64,000 bases of DNA from an uncultured Flavobacteriales bacterium (GCA_913063375.1 CAJXXR010000013.1:1-64000); one strand, 5' to 3'; shown: positions 1 through 9,424, numbered from the stretch's first letter. The notes: a model not told the origin generated them from the sequence alone. Program-made: numbers and translations.

Positions 1-1164
1 GCATTAGGTTCTTGTCTAACAAACAAGTATGCTGAAGGATATCCAGGAAAGAGATATTACGGAGGTTGTGAAGTTGTGGATCAAGTAGAACAAATAGCTA
101 TTGATAGAGCAAGAGAATTGTTTGGAGCGGAGTATGCGAATGTGCAACCTCACTCTGGATCTCAAGCAAATGCTGCTGTTTATTTAGCATGCCTAAAACC
201 AGGAGACAAAATTCTTGGTTTCGATTTATCACATGGAGGTCACTTGACACATGGTTCACCGGTGAATTTTTCTGGTAAATTGTACAAAACATCCTTCTAT
301 GGGGTAGATAAGGAAACGGGTACTATTAATTATGATAAGTTGGAGGAAACAGCATTGGCTGAAAAACCTCAAATGATCATTTGTGGTGCTTCTGCATATT
401 CTAGAGATATTGATTTTAAAAGATTCCGTGCAATTGCAGATAAAGTTGGCGCTTTATTGATGGCTGATATTTCTCATCCTGCTGGATTGATTGCAAAAGG
501 ATTGATGAATGACCCAATTCCTCATTGTCATATTGTTACTACAACTACACATAAGACCTTAAGAGGTCCTCGTGGTGGTCTAATTATGATGGGTAAAGAT
601 TTCGAAAACCCATGGGGATTAAAAACACCTAAAGGCGTTGTTCGTAAGATGTCTGCTATTCTGAATTCTGCAGTATTCCCAGGTTCTCAAGGTGGTCCAT
701 TGGAGCACGTGATAGCTGCTAAGGCAGTTGCATTTGGAGAGGCGCTAGAAGATCAGTTCTTCGATTATACACGTCGTGTAAGAAAGAATGCTCAAGCAAT
801 GGCTGAAGCTTTCATGGCGAAAGGATATGGTGTTGTTTCCGGGGGTACAGATAATCATTGTATGTTGATTGATCTTAGATCAAAGAACATCACAGGAAAG
901 GATGCAGAAGAAGCTTTGGTAAAAGCGGATATCACTGTAAATAAAAATATGGTTCCTTTTGATGATAAGTCTCCATTTGTTACTTCAGGAATTCGTGTTG
1001 GAACTGCTGCAGTTACAACAAGAGGGATGAATGAAGAGGATATGCATAAAGTAGTTGATTTAATCGATGAAGCATTGATGAACTATACAGACGGAGAAAA
1101 ATTGGAAGAGATTGCTGGTCGTATTAATGATTGGATGTCAGAATTTCCAATCTTTAGTTGGTAG
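1..1164 (+). CDS. glyA: Serine hydroxymethyltransferase, 5' end outside the window
   Basis: PLP enzyme that interconverts serine and glycine while charging tetrahydrofolate with a one-carbon unit in the cytoplasm. The reading frame is open from base 1, and its first codons already give SHMT sequence ([17 protein letters not shown]), so the gene runs in from the left. The GTG at 76 is internal and not a start. The PLP-lysine motif [14 protein letters not shown] has its lysine codon at 553-555. The C-terminus (FPIFSW) looks intact. About 388 codons are present; the family usually has about 420-430, so only some 30-40 N-terminal residues are missing. A bidirectional terminator follows. Identification is very secure. 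Confidence 0.97.
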   Translation, partial: ALGSCLTNKYAEGYPGKRYYGGCEVVDQVEQIAIDRARELFGAEYANVQPHSGSQANAAVYLACLKPGDKILGFDLSHGGHLTHGSPVNFSGKLYKTSFYGVDKETGTINYDKLEETALAEKPQMIICGASAYSRDIDFKRFRAIADKVGALLMADISHPAGLIAKGLMNDPIPHCHIVTTTTHKTLRGPRGGLIMMGKDFENPWGLKTPKGVVRKMSAILNSAVFPGSQGGPLEHVIAAKAVAFGEALEDQFFDYTRRVRKNAQAMAEAFMAKGYGVVSGGTDNHCMLIDLRSKNITGKDAEEALVKADITVNKNMVPFDDKSPFVTSGIRVGTAAVTTRGMNEEDMHKVVDLIDEALMNYTDGEKLEEIAGRINDWMSEFPIFSW

Positions 1165-1179
1165 TCCAATAATAGATAT

Positions 1180-1221
1180 AAAAAAAATCCCGTCTGTTTT
1201 TTCAGAGCGGGATTTTTTTTT
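1180..1221. terminator. Bidirectional intrinsic terminator between glyA and the DivIC-like gene
   Basis: Stem ATCCCG-TCTG (1187-1196) pairs with CAGAGCGGGAT (1203-1213) with one bulged G. It is flanked by A8 on the left and T9 on the right, so it can end both the rightward glyA transcript and the leftward transcript ending at 1239. Confidence 0.85.
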
Positions 1222-1238
1222 GAATTATTTAGTGGTTA

Positions 1239-1547
1239 TTATTTTTTGCGAATGATGTAAACATCTTCATTCGGTTTTTTCATGTGGTATTTTTCTCGAG
1301 CAATTTTCTCATAGGTACCATCATTGTCTAATTTTTCTAGAACTGCATTGTCTTTTTCCATTTCATTTTTATAGAAAAGGATATCTTCCTCCAAGTTGTC
1401 AATTGTCTGATTTAGTTCCTTTTGAGTAAGGTAGGAGTTTGCATCCAAGAATAGAAGCCATATCAGGAACCCTAAGGTGACAATTATATATTTATTGCTC
1501 AGCTTGGTTATTATTTTAAGGAATAAGGAGTTCTTAAAAGGCTTCAT
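1239..1547 (-). CDS. DivIC/FtsB-family septum formation initiator
   Basis: Small bitopic division protein expected to join the FtsL-FtsB(DivIC)-FtsQ complex at the septum. The 102-residue product has a short basic N-terminus, one membrane helix at about 20-36, and then a heptad-like coiled coil at about 40-75. The C-terminal block with EKIAREKYHMKKPNEDVY is the usual DivIC/FtsB ending, where a conserved REKY-x-M/L-x-x-P-x-E pattern follows the coiled coil. Length is normal for the family. It is convergent with glyA and transcribed alone here; the terminator at 1180-1221 closes it. Whether to call it FtsB or DivIC is a naming question only. Confidence 0.85.
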   Translation of the reverse strand: MKPFKNSLFLKIITKLSNKYIIVTLGFLIWLLFLDANSYLTQKELNQTIDNLEEDILFYKNEMEKDNAVLEKLDNDGTYEKIAREKYHMKKPNEDVYIIRKK

Positions 1548-1711
1548 TTAGATTCTTTAATTCAAATATATTTCAAATATATCTACTTTGAAAATATTAT
1601 TACAACTTAGGTTTTACCAATATAGGACGAGGAAATCTAGATCTTGAACGATTCTTGGCTGTAAATATGCGGTAATAATTTGTATATTAGGCTTAATAAA
1701 AGCTTTAATAT

Positions 1712-3139
1712 ATGTTATTTAATTCATTGGATTTTGGCATATTTTTACCACTGGTGTTTTTACTCTATTGGTTTGTATTCAATAAAAATCTACGGGTCCA
1801 AAATCTATTTTTACTAATAGTAAGTTATGTTTTTTACGGTTGGTGGGATTGGCGATTTTTAAGCTTAATTCTGTTTTCATCTGTGTTAGATTTCAAGGTA
1901 GGACAACTGCTTTTGAATACTGACAAGCATTCTCGGCGGAAATTACTATTGGGTATAAGTATTTTTGTTAATCTAGGGTTTTTAGGGGTTTTCAAATATT
2001 ATAACTTCTTTGCGGATAGTTTTGTAGAAGCCTTTCAACTGTTCGGTAAGGATATAGCAGTATCCAGTTTGCAGATTATTCTACCCGTAGGGATAAGTTT
2101 TTACACCTTCCAAACGCTGAGTTATACCATTGATATTTACAATCGAAAAATGGAGCCTACTAGGGATTGGCTTTCCTTTTTTGCCTTTGTAAGTTTCTTT
2201 CCTCAGTTGGTGGCAGGGCCTATTGAAAGAGCATCCAATTTATTACCACAGTTTTACAAAAAAAGAACCTTTGATTACCATTCTGCCACAGATGGTTGCC
2301 GACAAATATTATGGGGCTTTTTTAAGAAAATGGTGATTGCTGATAATTGTGCCACTATGGCGAATCAGATTTTTGATAATTATGAGGATGCCTCTGGTTT
2401 TAGTTTGTTGCTAGGTGCGCTATATTTTACCTTTCAAATTTATGGTGATTTTTCTGGATATTCCGATATTGCCATTGGAACTTCACGATTGTTTGGGTTC
2501 AATTTAATGCGAAATTTTGCCTATCCATATTTCTCTAGGGATATCGCTGAGTTTTGGAGGAGGTGGCATATTTCACTGTCTACTTGGTTTAGAGATTATT
2601 TATATATTCCCTTAGGAGGAAGTAGAGGTGGCTTGAAAATAAAGTTGAAAAACACCTTGATTATTTTTGTGGTCAGTGGGTTTTGGCATGGTGCAAATTG
2701 GACGTTTATTGTCTGGGGGTTTTTAAATGCATTGTACTTTCTTCCTGTAATGTTAACGAATAACAATAGGAATCATATGGGTATAGTGGCTGAGGGGAAG
2801 TTGTTCCCTAGCCTCCATGAATTCTTTAAAATAAGTACCACATTTGGCTTGACCATCATTGCTTGGATATTTTTCAGATCGAATACGGTTACAGATGCCA
2901 TTCTTTATATTAAAAGGATGTTCACCACGTATACCTATAATGGAGCAGATGTCGCAAAAACAACTTTATTGTTTGTGTTTATTATGTTAACAGTAGAATG
3001 GTTACAGCGAGATAAACAATATGGATTAGAAGATTTGAAAATCCCCAAATTTACTAGACATGCAGTATATTATGTAATTATAGCTTGTATCTTTTATTTC
3101 GGAGGTGTCCAACAGACTTTTATATATTTCCAATTCTAA
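1712..3139 (+). CDS. MBOAT-family membrane O-acyltransferase (AlgI/DltB-like)
   Basis: Polytopic enzyme expected to move an acyl group, usually acetyl, across the inner membrane for O-acylation of an extracellular polymer. The 475 residues form about 10-12 hydrophobic segments. The two family signatures are visible: FWRRWHISLSTWFRDY at 281-296 (His286) and SGFWHGANW at 323-331 with the catalytic-type His326. YIPLGGSRGG follows the first motif, as in AlgI. The next gene, 3 bp away, is an SGNH-type partner, which matches the known pairing of an MBOAT with an extracytoplasmic SGNH transferase (AlgI with AlgX/AlgJ, DltB with DltD). The substrate cannot be told from sequence; cell wall or exopolysaccharide are both possible. 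Confidence 0.9.
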   Translation: MLFNSLDFGIFLPLVFLLYWFVFNKNLRVQNLFLLIVSYVFYGWWDWRFLSLILFSSVLDFKVGQLLLNTDKHSRRKLLLGISIFVNLGFLGVFKYYNFFADSFVEAFQLFGKDIAVSSLQIILPVGISFYTFQTLSYTIDIYNRKMEPTRDWLSFFAFVSFFPQLVAGPIERASNLLPQFYKKRTFDYHSATDGCRQILWGFFKKMVIADNCATMANQIFDNYEDASGFSLLLGALYFTFQIYGDFSGYSDIAIGTSRLFGFNLMRNFAYPYFSRDIAEFWRRWHISLSTWFRDYLYIPLGGSRGGLKIKLKNTLIIFVVSGFWHGANWTFIVWGFLNALYFLPVMLTNNNRNHMGIVAEGKLFPSLHEFFKISTTFGLTIIAWIFFRSNTVTDAILYIKRMFTTYTYNGADVAKTTLLFVFIMLTVEWLQRDKQYGLEDLKIPKFTRHAVYYVIIACIFYFGGVQQTFIYFQF

Positions 3140-3142
3140 ATT

Positions 3143-4063
3143 ATGGAGCAGTTTTTAAGAAAAATACTTTTGTTCTTTAGTCTTCCATTAGTCTGCTTTT
3201 TGATCTTGGAGTGGCAAATGAGAGTGTATCCGAATTCCTATACAGAGAAAATGGAAAATTTTCAAAGTGTTAAGGCGGATATCTCCTGCCTTATATTAGG
3301 GAATTCTCATGCTTACTATGGGTTGAACCCAAGTTTTTTTCCCGACAAAACCTATAATCTTGCCAATTTGAGTCAATCTATTGATATTGATAGATTGTTG
3401 TTGGAGCATGATATTGCTAAGATGCCAAAATTGAAAAGGATCATTTTGCCTATCTCAACCTTCTCTATGAATTTTAGAATTGAGGATTCAGAGGAGAGTT
3501 GGAGGAAGTATGATTATTTATATTATGCAGGTTTTGAGCAAGCGGAATTAAATATTCCTAAGTATGAACTGAGGGCAAAAAGCATGGTTTTAGGAAAGGG
3601 GATAAGCTCTTGTATGAAAATCATGCTTAAAATACTTAAAGGAGAAGATTTGCGGTATTGTTCCAATTTGGGTTGGGCAAATAATTATCAGGGTTCCAAT
3701 ATATCTTCTATAGTGGCTAACTCAGAGAAGACTGCCAAAAGGCATAATTCTTTCGAATATTCCTTTGAAGCCAACAAGGTTATTTTGGAAGGTATAATCT
3801 CCAAATGTGAGGAAAGGGGAATTGAATTGGTTTTGGTCAATTTACCTGTATCTAAACCTTATTATACATTTACCGATCAGGAGAAATGGGTCAAAGTAGT
3901 AGCTGAACTTTCTGATCAAGCTGCTGAGAATAGTCATGTCCGATATATAAATTGGATTCAGAAAGAAGGCTTTGGTATTGAATTTTTTCATGATCCGGAT
4001 CATTTAAACCATGAAGGAGCCGAAAAAGTTTCTAAATTGCTAGACCATTATTTGAAGCAATAA
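3143..4063 (+). CDS. SGNH-like extracytoplasmic protein, partner of the MBOAT transferase
   Basis: The 306-residue protein has an N-terminal signal anchor (hydrophobic about 6-22) and then a hydrolase-like domain. Two SGNH-family blocks are recognisable: ILGNSHAYYG (Gly53-Asn54-Ser55-His56), which places a candidate nucleophile Ser55, and DPDHLNHEG (Asp284, His287) near the C-terminus, the usual place of the catalytic Asp-x-x-His. It begins 3 bp after the MBOAT stop, so the pair is surely co-transcribed. Inference: it takes the acyl group handed over by the MBOAT protein and transfers it to a polymer outside the inner membrane. Overall similarity to AlgX or DltD is too low to name it further. 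Confidence 0.7.
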   Translation: MEQFLRKILLFFSLPLVCFLILEWQMRVYPNSYTEKMENFQSVKADISCLILGNSHAYYGLNPSFFPDKTYNLANLSQSIDIDRLLLEHDIAKMPKLKRIILPISTFSMNFRIEDSEESWRKYDYLYYAGFEQAELNIPKYELRAKSMVLGKGISSCMKIMLKILKGEDLRYCSNLGWANNYQGSNISSIVANSEKTAKRHNSFEYSFEANKVILEGIISKCEERGIELVLVNLPVSKPYYTFTDQEKWVKVVAELSDQAAENSHVRYINWIQKEGFGIEFFHDPDHLNHEGAEKVSKLLDHYLKQ

Positions 4064-4064
4064 A

Positions 4065-4736
4065 ATGACTAAACAAGAAACGGTAGATAGCATTCAATTC
4101 TTATTGGAGGAATTGTACCCAGAAACTCCAATACCTCTAGATCACACTGATTCATATACCTTATTAATAGCCGTATTGCTTTCGGCTCAATGTACAGATG
4201 AACGCGTGAATAAAATTACACCTTCTTTATTTAAAAGAGCCAATACTCCTTATGATATGGTTAAATTGGAGGTGGATGAAATCCGAGCAATTATTCGTCC
4301 CTGTGGTTTGTCTCCTAGAAAATCGAAAGCAATTTTTGAGTTGTCTCAAATCCTGATTGATAAATACGATGGTGAAGTGCCAGCTGATATGGATGCTTTA
4401 GAAGAACTACCAGGAGTTGGTCATAAAACGGCCTCTGTGGTCATGGCTCAATCTTTTGGGGTTCCAGCTTTTCCTGTAGATACTCATATTCATAGATTGG
4501 CTTATCGTTGGAAATTAACCAACGGTAAAAATGTAAGTCACACAGAAAAGGATTTGAAAAGATTATTCCCGAAGGAATTGTGGAATAAATTGCACCTACA
4601 AATTATCTTCTTTGGAAGAGAATATTGTCCTGCTCGCGGGCACAACCCTTATACCTGTCCCTTGTGTAAAAATATTGGACGTAAATCCTTATTTGAGGAG
4701 TACGATAAAAAGTTGATTAAGAAGAAATCAAAATAA
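4065..4736 (+). CDS. nth: Endonuclease III (DNA glycosylase/AP lyase)
   Basis: Base-excision repair enzyme that removes oxidised pyrimidines and cuts at the abasic site. The 223 residues carry the helix-hairpin-helix LPGVGHKTAS at 115-124 with the catalytic lysine Lys121, and FPVDTHIHR with the catalytic aspartate Asp139. Both are one residue off the E. coli numbering (Lys120, Asp138). The C-terminal Fe-S region is unusual: Cys188-x9-Cys198-x2-Cys201 with no obvious fourth cysteine, instead of C-x6-C-x2-C-x5-C. This may be a lineage feature of Bacteroidota Nth. It starts 1 bp after the SGNH gene, so it may be read from the same transcript. Confidence 0.95.
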   Translation: MTKQETVDSIQFLLEELYPETPIPLDHTDSYTLLIAVLLSAQCTDERVNKITPSLFKRANTPYDMVKLEVDEIRAIIRPCGLSPRKSKAIFELSQILIDKYDGEVPADMDALEELPGVGHKTASVVMAQSFGVPAFPVDTHIHRLAYRWKLTNGKNVSHTEKDLKRLFPKELWNKLHLQIIFFGREYCPARGHNPYTCPLCKNIGRKSLFEEYDKKLIKKKSK

Positions 4737-4739
4737 AAG

Positions 4740-5402
4740 ATGAAGGCAGAATTAGTGAGTATTCAAGTTGAGCGAACAGCACATATAAGGCAACTTGGAG
4801 AATTTGGAACGCATATAAAACATGTTATAATCTCTTGTCATGGTTATGGACAGTTGGGAGAGTTTTTTGTTCGGAAGTTCTCTAGTATTCATCGGGAGGA
4901 TATATTGGTAATTTGTCCGGAGGCTTTAAATAAGTTTTATTTAGATGGTTTTAACGGTCGAGTTGGGTCCAATTGGATGACTAGTGATAGAAGAGATGTA
5001 GATATAGCAGATAATAGGGCCTATTTGAATCAAGTTTTGAGTTGGGTACGTTCGAATATGGCACATGACTATTCTTTACACTTATTGGGATTTTCTCAAG
5101 GAGCACAGACCTTAAGTCGTTGGGCAATTACTGAGAATTTACAAATTGATTCACTAACTTTATGGGGCGGGCGTCAAGCTAAGGATATGACTTGGGAAGA
5201 ACTGAGAATCTGGTCCTTAGAGAATGATGTTCATATTCGAATGGGAACGGAAGACCCCTTCTATTCGGAGGTCAAAGTAGAAGCTTGGCTGGATGAATGG
5301 AAGAAGCATAATGTGAAGTTTGATTTCGAGTATTATGCTGGTAACCATAGCTTGGTAGCTAGTGCCATGAAAGATTATTTAAGTACCATAATTGATAAAT
5401 AA
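4740..5402 (+). CDS. Alpha/beta-hydrolase, phospholipase/carboxylesterase type
   Basis: Cytoplasmic serine esterase of the small phospholipase/carboxylesterase class, 220 residues, no signal peptide. The nucleophile elbow is LLGFSQGAQ with Ser119. The oxyanion region is ISCHGYGQ at 31-38. The acid and base fit Asp172 (GTEDPF) and His203 (GNHSL), giving the order Ser-Asp-His expected for the fold. It sits 3 bp after nth and 8 bp before the NlpC/P60 gene in a tight run of plus-strand genes. The natural ester substrate is unknown. Confidence 0.8.
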   Translation: MKAELVSIQVERTAHIRQLGEFGTHIKHVIISCHGYGQLGEFFVRKFSSIHREDILVICPEALNKFYLDGFNGRVGSNWMTSDRRDVDIADNRAYLNQVLSWVRSNMAHDYSLHLLGFSQGAQTLSRWAITENLQIDSLTLWGGRQAKDMTWEELRIWSLENDVHIRMGTEDPFYSEVKVEAWLDEWKKHNVKFDFEYYAGNHSLVASAMKDYLSTIIDK

Positions 5403-5410
5403 AATACAAT

Positions 5411-6202
5411 ATGATGGCCAAGGATAAAAAATATGGGATGACTAAGGTTGCAGTTGCCGCATTGAAAGCGGAGAGTAGTCATCGATCAGAATTGGTTAGT
5501 GAGTTATTTATTTTTGATGCCTTTGAAATTATTGATGAAGATGGAGAGTGGTATCAAATAATTAATCAATTTGATGGTTATGAAGGCTGGCTATTGAAAA
5601 GTCAATCACGTGATATAGATGAAAATTTATACTTTTGCCTCGAAAAGAAAACCACTTTTACATCTAAGCTTTCTACAAAGATGTATTGGGATCATAAGCT
5701 TCATAGGATACCAAGGGGGACCTTTTTACCAGAGCAAGGACTGTTTACTTCCTTGGATATTGACGAACCAATAATTGCAGCTAAGGAAATTAAATTCTTA
5801 CTTCCAGATCAAGCAATTATTATTTCAAAAAAGTATCTAAATGCTGGTTATTTGTGGGGTGGGAAAAGCCCAATGGGATTAGATTGTTCGGGTTTTGTTC
5901 AAGTATTGTTTAGGATGATGAATATCAATCTACCAAGAGATGCTTCTCAGCAAATAGATTTGGGGGTGTTAGTGGATTCATTGGAGGATATCCATTTGGG
6001 TGATTTGGCCTTTTTTGAAAATGAAAAAGGAGCCATTACACATGTTGGATTAATGCTGAATAGTACAGACATAATTCATGCGTCTGGTACCATACGTATC
6101 GATAAACTGGACCGAGAAGGTATATACAATGAAACGGAGAAACGATACACGCATAAATTGAGAATGATCAAGCGTTATATTGATCCTGAATTGATAAAAT
6201 AA
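5411..6202 (+). CDS. SH3-like plus NlpC/P60 cysteine peptidase (YkfC-like)
   Basis: C40-family gamma-D-glutamyl-diamino-acid endopeptidase, probably for recycling muropeptides. Residues about 8-130 hold SH3-like strands (for example GEWYQI and GYEGWLL). The catalytic domain covers about 133-255 with Cys159 in GLDCSGFVQ, His211 in THVGLM and a third polar residue near His223. The order SH3-NlpC/P60 and the absence of any signal peptide resemble the cytoplasmic dipeptidyl-peptidase VI/YkfC group rather than secreted wall lytic enzymes. The start has two ATGs in a row at 5411 and 5414. It follows the esterase by 8 bp. Confidence 0.85.
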   Translation: MMAKDKKYGMTKVAVAALKAESSHRSELVSELFIFDAFEIIDEDGEWYQIINQFDGYEGWLLKSQSRDIDENLYFCLEKKTTFTSKLSTKMYWDHKLHRIPRGTFLPEQGLFTSLDIDEPIIAAKEIKFLLPDQAIIISKKYLNAGYLWGGKSPMGLDCSGFVQVLFRMMNINLPRDASQQIDLGVLVDSLEDIHLGDLAFFENEKGAITHVGLMLNSTDIIHASGTIRIDKLDREGIYNETEKRYTHKLRMIKRYIDPELIK

Positions 6203-6254
6203 TCGGGATTATATATGGTTTTGAATTATCCTGCTTAAACTAGCGGATATTTAG

Positions 6255-6262
6255 TACTTTTG
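6255..6262 (+). promoter_or_regulatory. Candidate -7 promoter element for rimO
   Basis: TACTTTTG fits the Bacteroidota TAnnTTTG box and lies 22 nt before the rimO ATG. No TTG at the usual 17-23 nt spacing was found upstream, so only half of the promoter is supported. Confidence 0.45.
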
Positions 6263-6284
6263 CGGCAGTTCATATCTAAGATAC

Positions 6285-7601
6285 ATGAAGACAAAGACGC
6301 TTAAGAAGAATAAAATCAACGTAGTAACCCTGGGTTGTGCCAAAAATATATTTGATTCAGAAATAATGATGAGTCAATTACAGGCCAATAACTACGAAGT
6401 AGAGCATGAATCTCAAAAAGAAGATGCTGCGATTGTAATTATCAATACTTGCGGATTTATAGATAATGCAAAGCAAGAATCTATAGATACAATTATTCAA
6501 TTTGTTGAAGCGAAGGAAGCAGGTGAGGTAGAGCAAGTCTACGTTACTGGATGTTTGTCTGAAAGATACATGGATGATCTACGTAAAGAGATTCCAGATG
6601 TTGATGATTATTTTGGAACCAAAGATTTACCTAGACTCTTAAAAGTATTAAGAGCAGATTATAAAAAAGAGCTGGTAGGGGAGCGTTTATTAACGACACC
6701 TGTACATTATGCTTATTTTAAAATTGCAGAAGGTTGTGATAGACCTTGTTCTTTCTGTGCAATTCCATTGATGCGTGGTAAGCATGTATCAACACCAATG
6801 GAAGAATTGGTAAAGCAAGCCAAGAAATTGGTAGCCAATGGAACGAAGGAAATTCTTTTGATAGCACAAGATTTAACCTTTTACGGATTGGATCTTTATA
6901 AAAAAAGAATGCTGGCTCAGTTATTAGAAGAGTTAGCGGCCATTGAAGGTTTGGAATGGATTAGATTGCATTATGCATACCCTGCAGGTTTCCCGATGGA
7001 TGTCATTGACGTAATGAAAAAACACGATAATATCTGTAATTATCTTGATATGCCATTACAGCATGGATCTACCAAGGTATTGAAGGATATGCGTAGAGGA
7101 ATTACACGTGAAAAGACGACCGAACTAATACAGAACATCAGAAAAGAAATCCCTGGTATTGCAATACGTACTACCTTGATCGCTGGTTATCCAGGAGAGT
7201 CAGAAGAGGATTTTCAAGAAATGATGGAATGGGTTGCGGAGATGCGTTTTGAGCGTTTAGGGATATTTGCCTATTCTCATGAGGAAAATACACATGCGCA
7301 CAATTTTGAGGATGATGTACCGTTTGAAGTAAAACAAGCTCGTACTGAAGCTGTAATGGAATTGCAGTCAGGTATTTCCCACGAATTGAATCAAGCAAAA
7401 ATTGGAAAACAATACCGTGTACTCTTTGACCGTGTAGAAGGTGGTTATTTCGTTGGAAGAACGGAATTTGATTCTCCTGATGTAGACAATGAAGTATTGG
7501 TGCAAGTAGCTGAAAATAATCATTTACGAATTGGTGATTTTGCAAATGTAATTGTTACCGGTGCAGATCATTACGATTTGTATGCTGATTTAGTATCCTA
7601 A
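6285..7601 (+). CDS. rimO: Ribosomal protein S12 methylthiotransferase RimO
   Basis: Radical-SAM enzyme that methylthiolates the conserved aspartate of ribosomal protein S12. The 438 residues show the UPF0004 domain with three cluster cysteines (Cys18 in TLGCAKN, Cys56 in NTCGFI, Cys90 in TGCLSER). The radical-SAM motif EGCDRPCSFC has Cys151, Cys155 and Cys158 and is followed by AIPLMRG, typical of RimO rather than MiaB. A C-terminal TRAM-like domain (about 370-436) completes it. Length is normal. It has its own candidate promoter and is followed 9 bp later by the T9SS plug gene. Confidence 0.95.
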   Translation: MKTKTLKKNKINVVTLGCAKNIFDSEIMMSQLQANNYEVEHESQKEDAAIVIINTCGFIDNAKQESIDTIIQFVEAKEAGEVEQVYVTGCLSERYMDDLRKEIPDVDDYFGTKDLPRLLKVLRADYKKELVGERLLTTPVHYAYFKIAEGCDRPCSFCAIPLMRGKHVSTPMEELVKQAKKLVANGTKEILLIAQDLTFYGLDLYKKRMLAQLLEELAAIEGLEWIRLHYAYPAGFPMDVIDVMKKHDNICNYLDMPLQHGSTKVLKDMRRGITREKTTELIQNIRKEIPGIAIRTTLIAGYPGESEEDFQEMMEWVAEMRFERLGIFAYSHEENTHAHNFEDDVPFEVKQARTEAVMELQSGISHELNQAKIGKQYRVLFDRVEGGYFVGRTEFDSPDVDNEVLVQVAENNHLRIGDFANVIVTGADHYDLYADLVS

Positions 7602-7610
7602 AAATATAAA

Positions 7611-8894
7611 ATGAAATACTGCTTATATCTTATTCTATTTATTTTGACTGGAAAGGTTTCTGCGCAAGTAGAAGAGTTACTTTCAAAAATTGAAATAGAA
7701 AATAAGATATACTCAGGCAATATTCATACACCCCTATTGTATAAAGGAGAAGACCCATTGTCTTCTCCTGTTATACGCCTGAATAGTGGGGAATACTTTC
7801 GTCTCCGATTTGATGATTTCTCCATGGAGATGAATAACTATAAGTATACTTTCATTCATTGTTCGCACGATTGGAAGGTTTCAGATATCATGGTTAATGA
7901 TTACCTAGATGGATTTGAAGCTACCGATTTATTGGATTATGAATTTTCCTTTAATACCTATCAACCTTATATTCATTACAGTACAGCTTTCCCTAATGAT
8001 CAGGTGAACCTAAGGCTTTCTGGGAACTATTTACTGGTTGTTTTTGATGAACAGGATGAGGTGATTCCATTGTTTACCCAACGATTTTCAATCTTTGAAG
8101 AGGATTTGGTTAAGCTCTATCCCAATTTACATATTGCCAGATTACCAAGAAATAGAGACACACATCATGAGATTGATGTAGAATTGGATTATACGGACTT
8201 TACGGTTTATAATCCAATGGAAGAGTTTCATTTGGTTTTACAGCAAAATGGGAGATGGGATAATGCCATAAGGGACCTCAAGCCAAATAGGTTTAAAACG
8301 GAGTATTTAGTCTACGATTATGAAAAGGAAAACAGTTTTCCTGCTGGGAATGAGTTTAGGGAATTTAGCATAAAATCCCTCCAGACCTATGGTATTCACG
8401 TTAAGCGAATAGGAAGGAAAGATTCCATTTTTAGAGTGAAATTGATGCATGATGGAGAAAGGGATAAAGCCTATTATACCTTTAATTTTGATATCAATGG
8501 GAAAAAGCAAATTCACGTTGTAAACAGAAATAATCCACATACGGAAGGAGATTATGCTTTTGTGAATTTTACCCTAGCTTCACCGTTTGGTGAAATGAAC
8601 GGAGATATATACGTTGTAGGAGATCTCAACCATTGGCAATTGGATGAATCCAATAGAATGGAATATCGACCAAGAACGAATAGTTACCGTTCCATTATGT
8701 TGTTAAAGCAAGGGTATTATAATTATCAATATCTTTTTGTGCCCGAAGGAGATGTAGCTGGAATAACAGAGACTTTCGAGGGGGATTATTTTCAAGCCAA
8801 TAATGAATATCAAGTTTACTTATACCACAGCAATCAAAGTTTATTGTACGATAGATTAATCGCTATTAAATTCCTTGAGATTAACGCCTTTTAA
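7611..8894 (+). CDS. Type IX secretion system plug protein (DUF5103 family)
   Basis: The 427-residue protein has a signal peptide (hydrophobic 4-13, cleavage likely after KVSA at about 18-19). Its body matches the Bacteroidota family once called DUF5103 and now known as the T9SS plug: PLLYKGEDPLSSPVIRLN near the N-terminus, FIHCSHDWKVSD at about 83-94, and FNFDINGKKQIHVVNR in the C-terminal half. In Flavobacterium the plug closes the periplasmic end of the SprA translocon. The gene fits the two T9SS-sorted products in this window. It follows rimO by 9 bp and overlaps the 3' end of the convergent VanZ-like gene by 14 bp. Confidence 0.8.
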   Translation: MKYCLYLILFILTGKVSAQVEELLSKIEIENKIYSGNIHTPLLYKGEDPLSSPVIRLNSGEYFRLRFDDFSMEMNNYKYTFIHCSHDWKVSDIMVNDYLDGFEATDLLDYEFSFNTYQPYIHYSTAFPNDQVNLRLSGNYLLVVFDEQDEVIPLFTQRFSIFEEDLVKLYPNLHIARLPRNRDTHHEIDVELDYTDFTVYNPMEEFHLVLQQNGRWDNAIRDLKPNRFKTEYLVYDYEKENSFPAGNEFREFSIKSLQTYGIHVKRIGRKDSIFRVKLMHDGERDKAYYTFNFDINGKKQIHVVNRNNPHTEGDYAFVNFTLASPFGEMNGDIYVVGDLNHWQLDESNRMEYRPRTNSYRSIMLLKQGYYNYQYLFVPEGDVAGITETFEGDYFQANNEYQVYLYHSNQSLLYDRLIAIKFLEINAF

Positions 8895-9288
8895 AGGTGC
8901 CTACTTGAACGAAGCGTCTTTTAGATAGCCTTTCACTCAAAAAATTAAAAAACCCAATACCAACTGCATCTGAAGCTAAATCGATAAGATCAAATTCTCT
9001 TGTTGCTATAAATGCTTGGCTAATTTCTTCTCCTAAAGCAAACAGTACTATACAAACTGTTCCAGTCAAAATAGATTTGGAAAACAGTGTGAACCTTCTG
9101 AATTTTAAAGCAAAGTTTAGGAGAAAAGTAAAGGATCCAAATAAGATTAAATGGCCAATTTTATCTCCATAAGGAGTCGAATTTGAAATATTAAAAAATA
9201 CACTAGAACCTCCTGTATTCGCAAGGTAAATTACCCAAATGGTAAAAAGAAAAAAAGAGGAGGCTGCGAATGCCGCTATTCTATACAT
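8881..9288 (-). CDS. VanZ-like membrane protein
   Basis: 135-residue protein with four membrane helices. GDKIGHLILFG at about 41-51 and the C-terminal EEISQAF ... DLIDLASDAVGIGFF are the two recognisable VanZ-family motifs (D-K-x-x-H in the second helix region; E-x-x-Q and D-x-x-D-x-x-x-N/D-x-x-G later). The family is linked to low-level teicoplanin resistance only in enterococci, and its function in Bacteroidota is unknown. Its last 14 coding bases overlap the end of the plug gene on the other strand, so no terminator separates them. Confidence 0.8.
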   Translation of the reverse strand: MYRIAAFAASSFFLFTIWVIYLANTGGSSVFFNISNSTPYGDKIGHLILFGSFTFLLNFALKFRRFTLFSKSILTGTVCIVLFALGEEISQAFIATREFDLIDLASDAVGIGFFNFLSERLSKRRFVQVGTFKRR

Positions 9289-9424
9289 GTTGATCTATTT
9301 TGGTCTTGCCCAGATGATAATAACAAGGCGCAAGTTATACCTTTAGTTTGGGAAATGAATTTAAGAATTGAATATTAGTGTGAAAAATTGCTAAGATGGT
9401 TACTAGGTTCATTTTTTGCAAAAA

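Noticed and set aside
76..78. GTG at 76 as a start of glyA
   Set aside because: Codons 1-75 already encode conserved SHMT sequence in the same frame, so the gene begins outside the window.
7171..7545. 124-codon minus-strand ORF
   Set aside because: Lies entirely antisense within rimO and has no recognisable domain.
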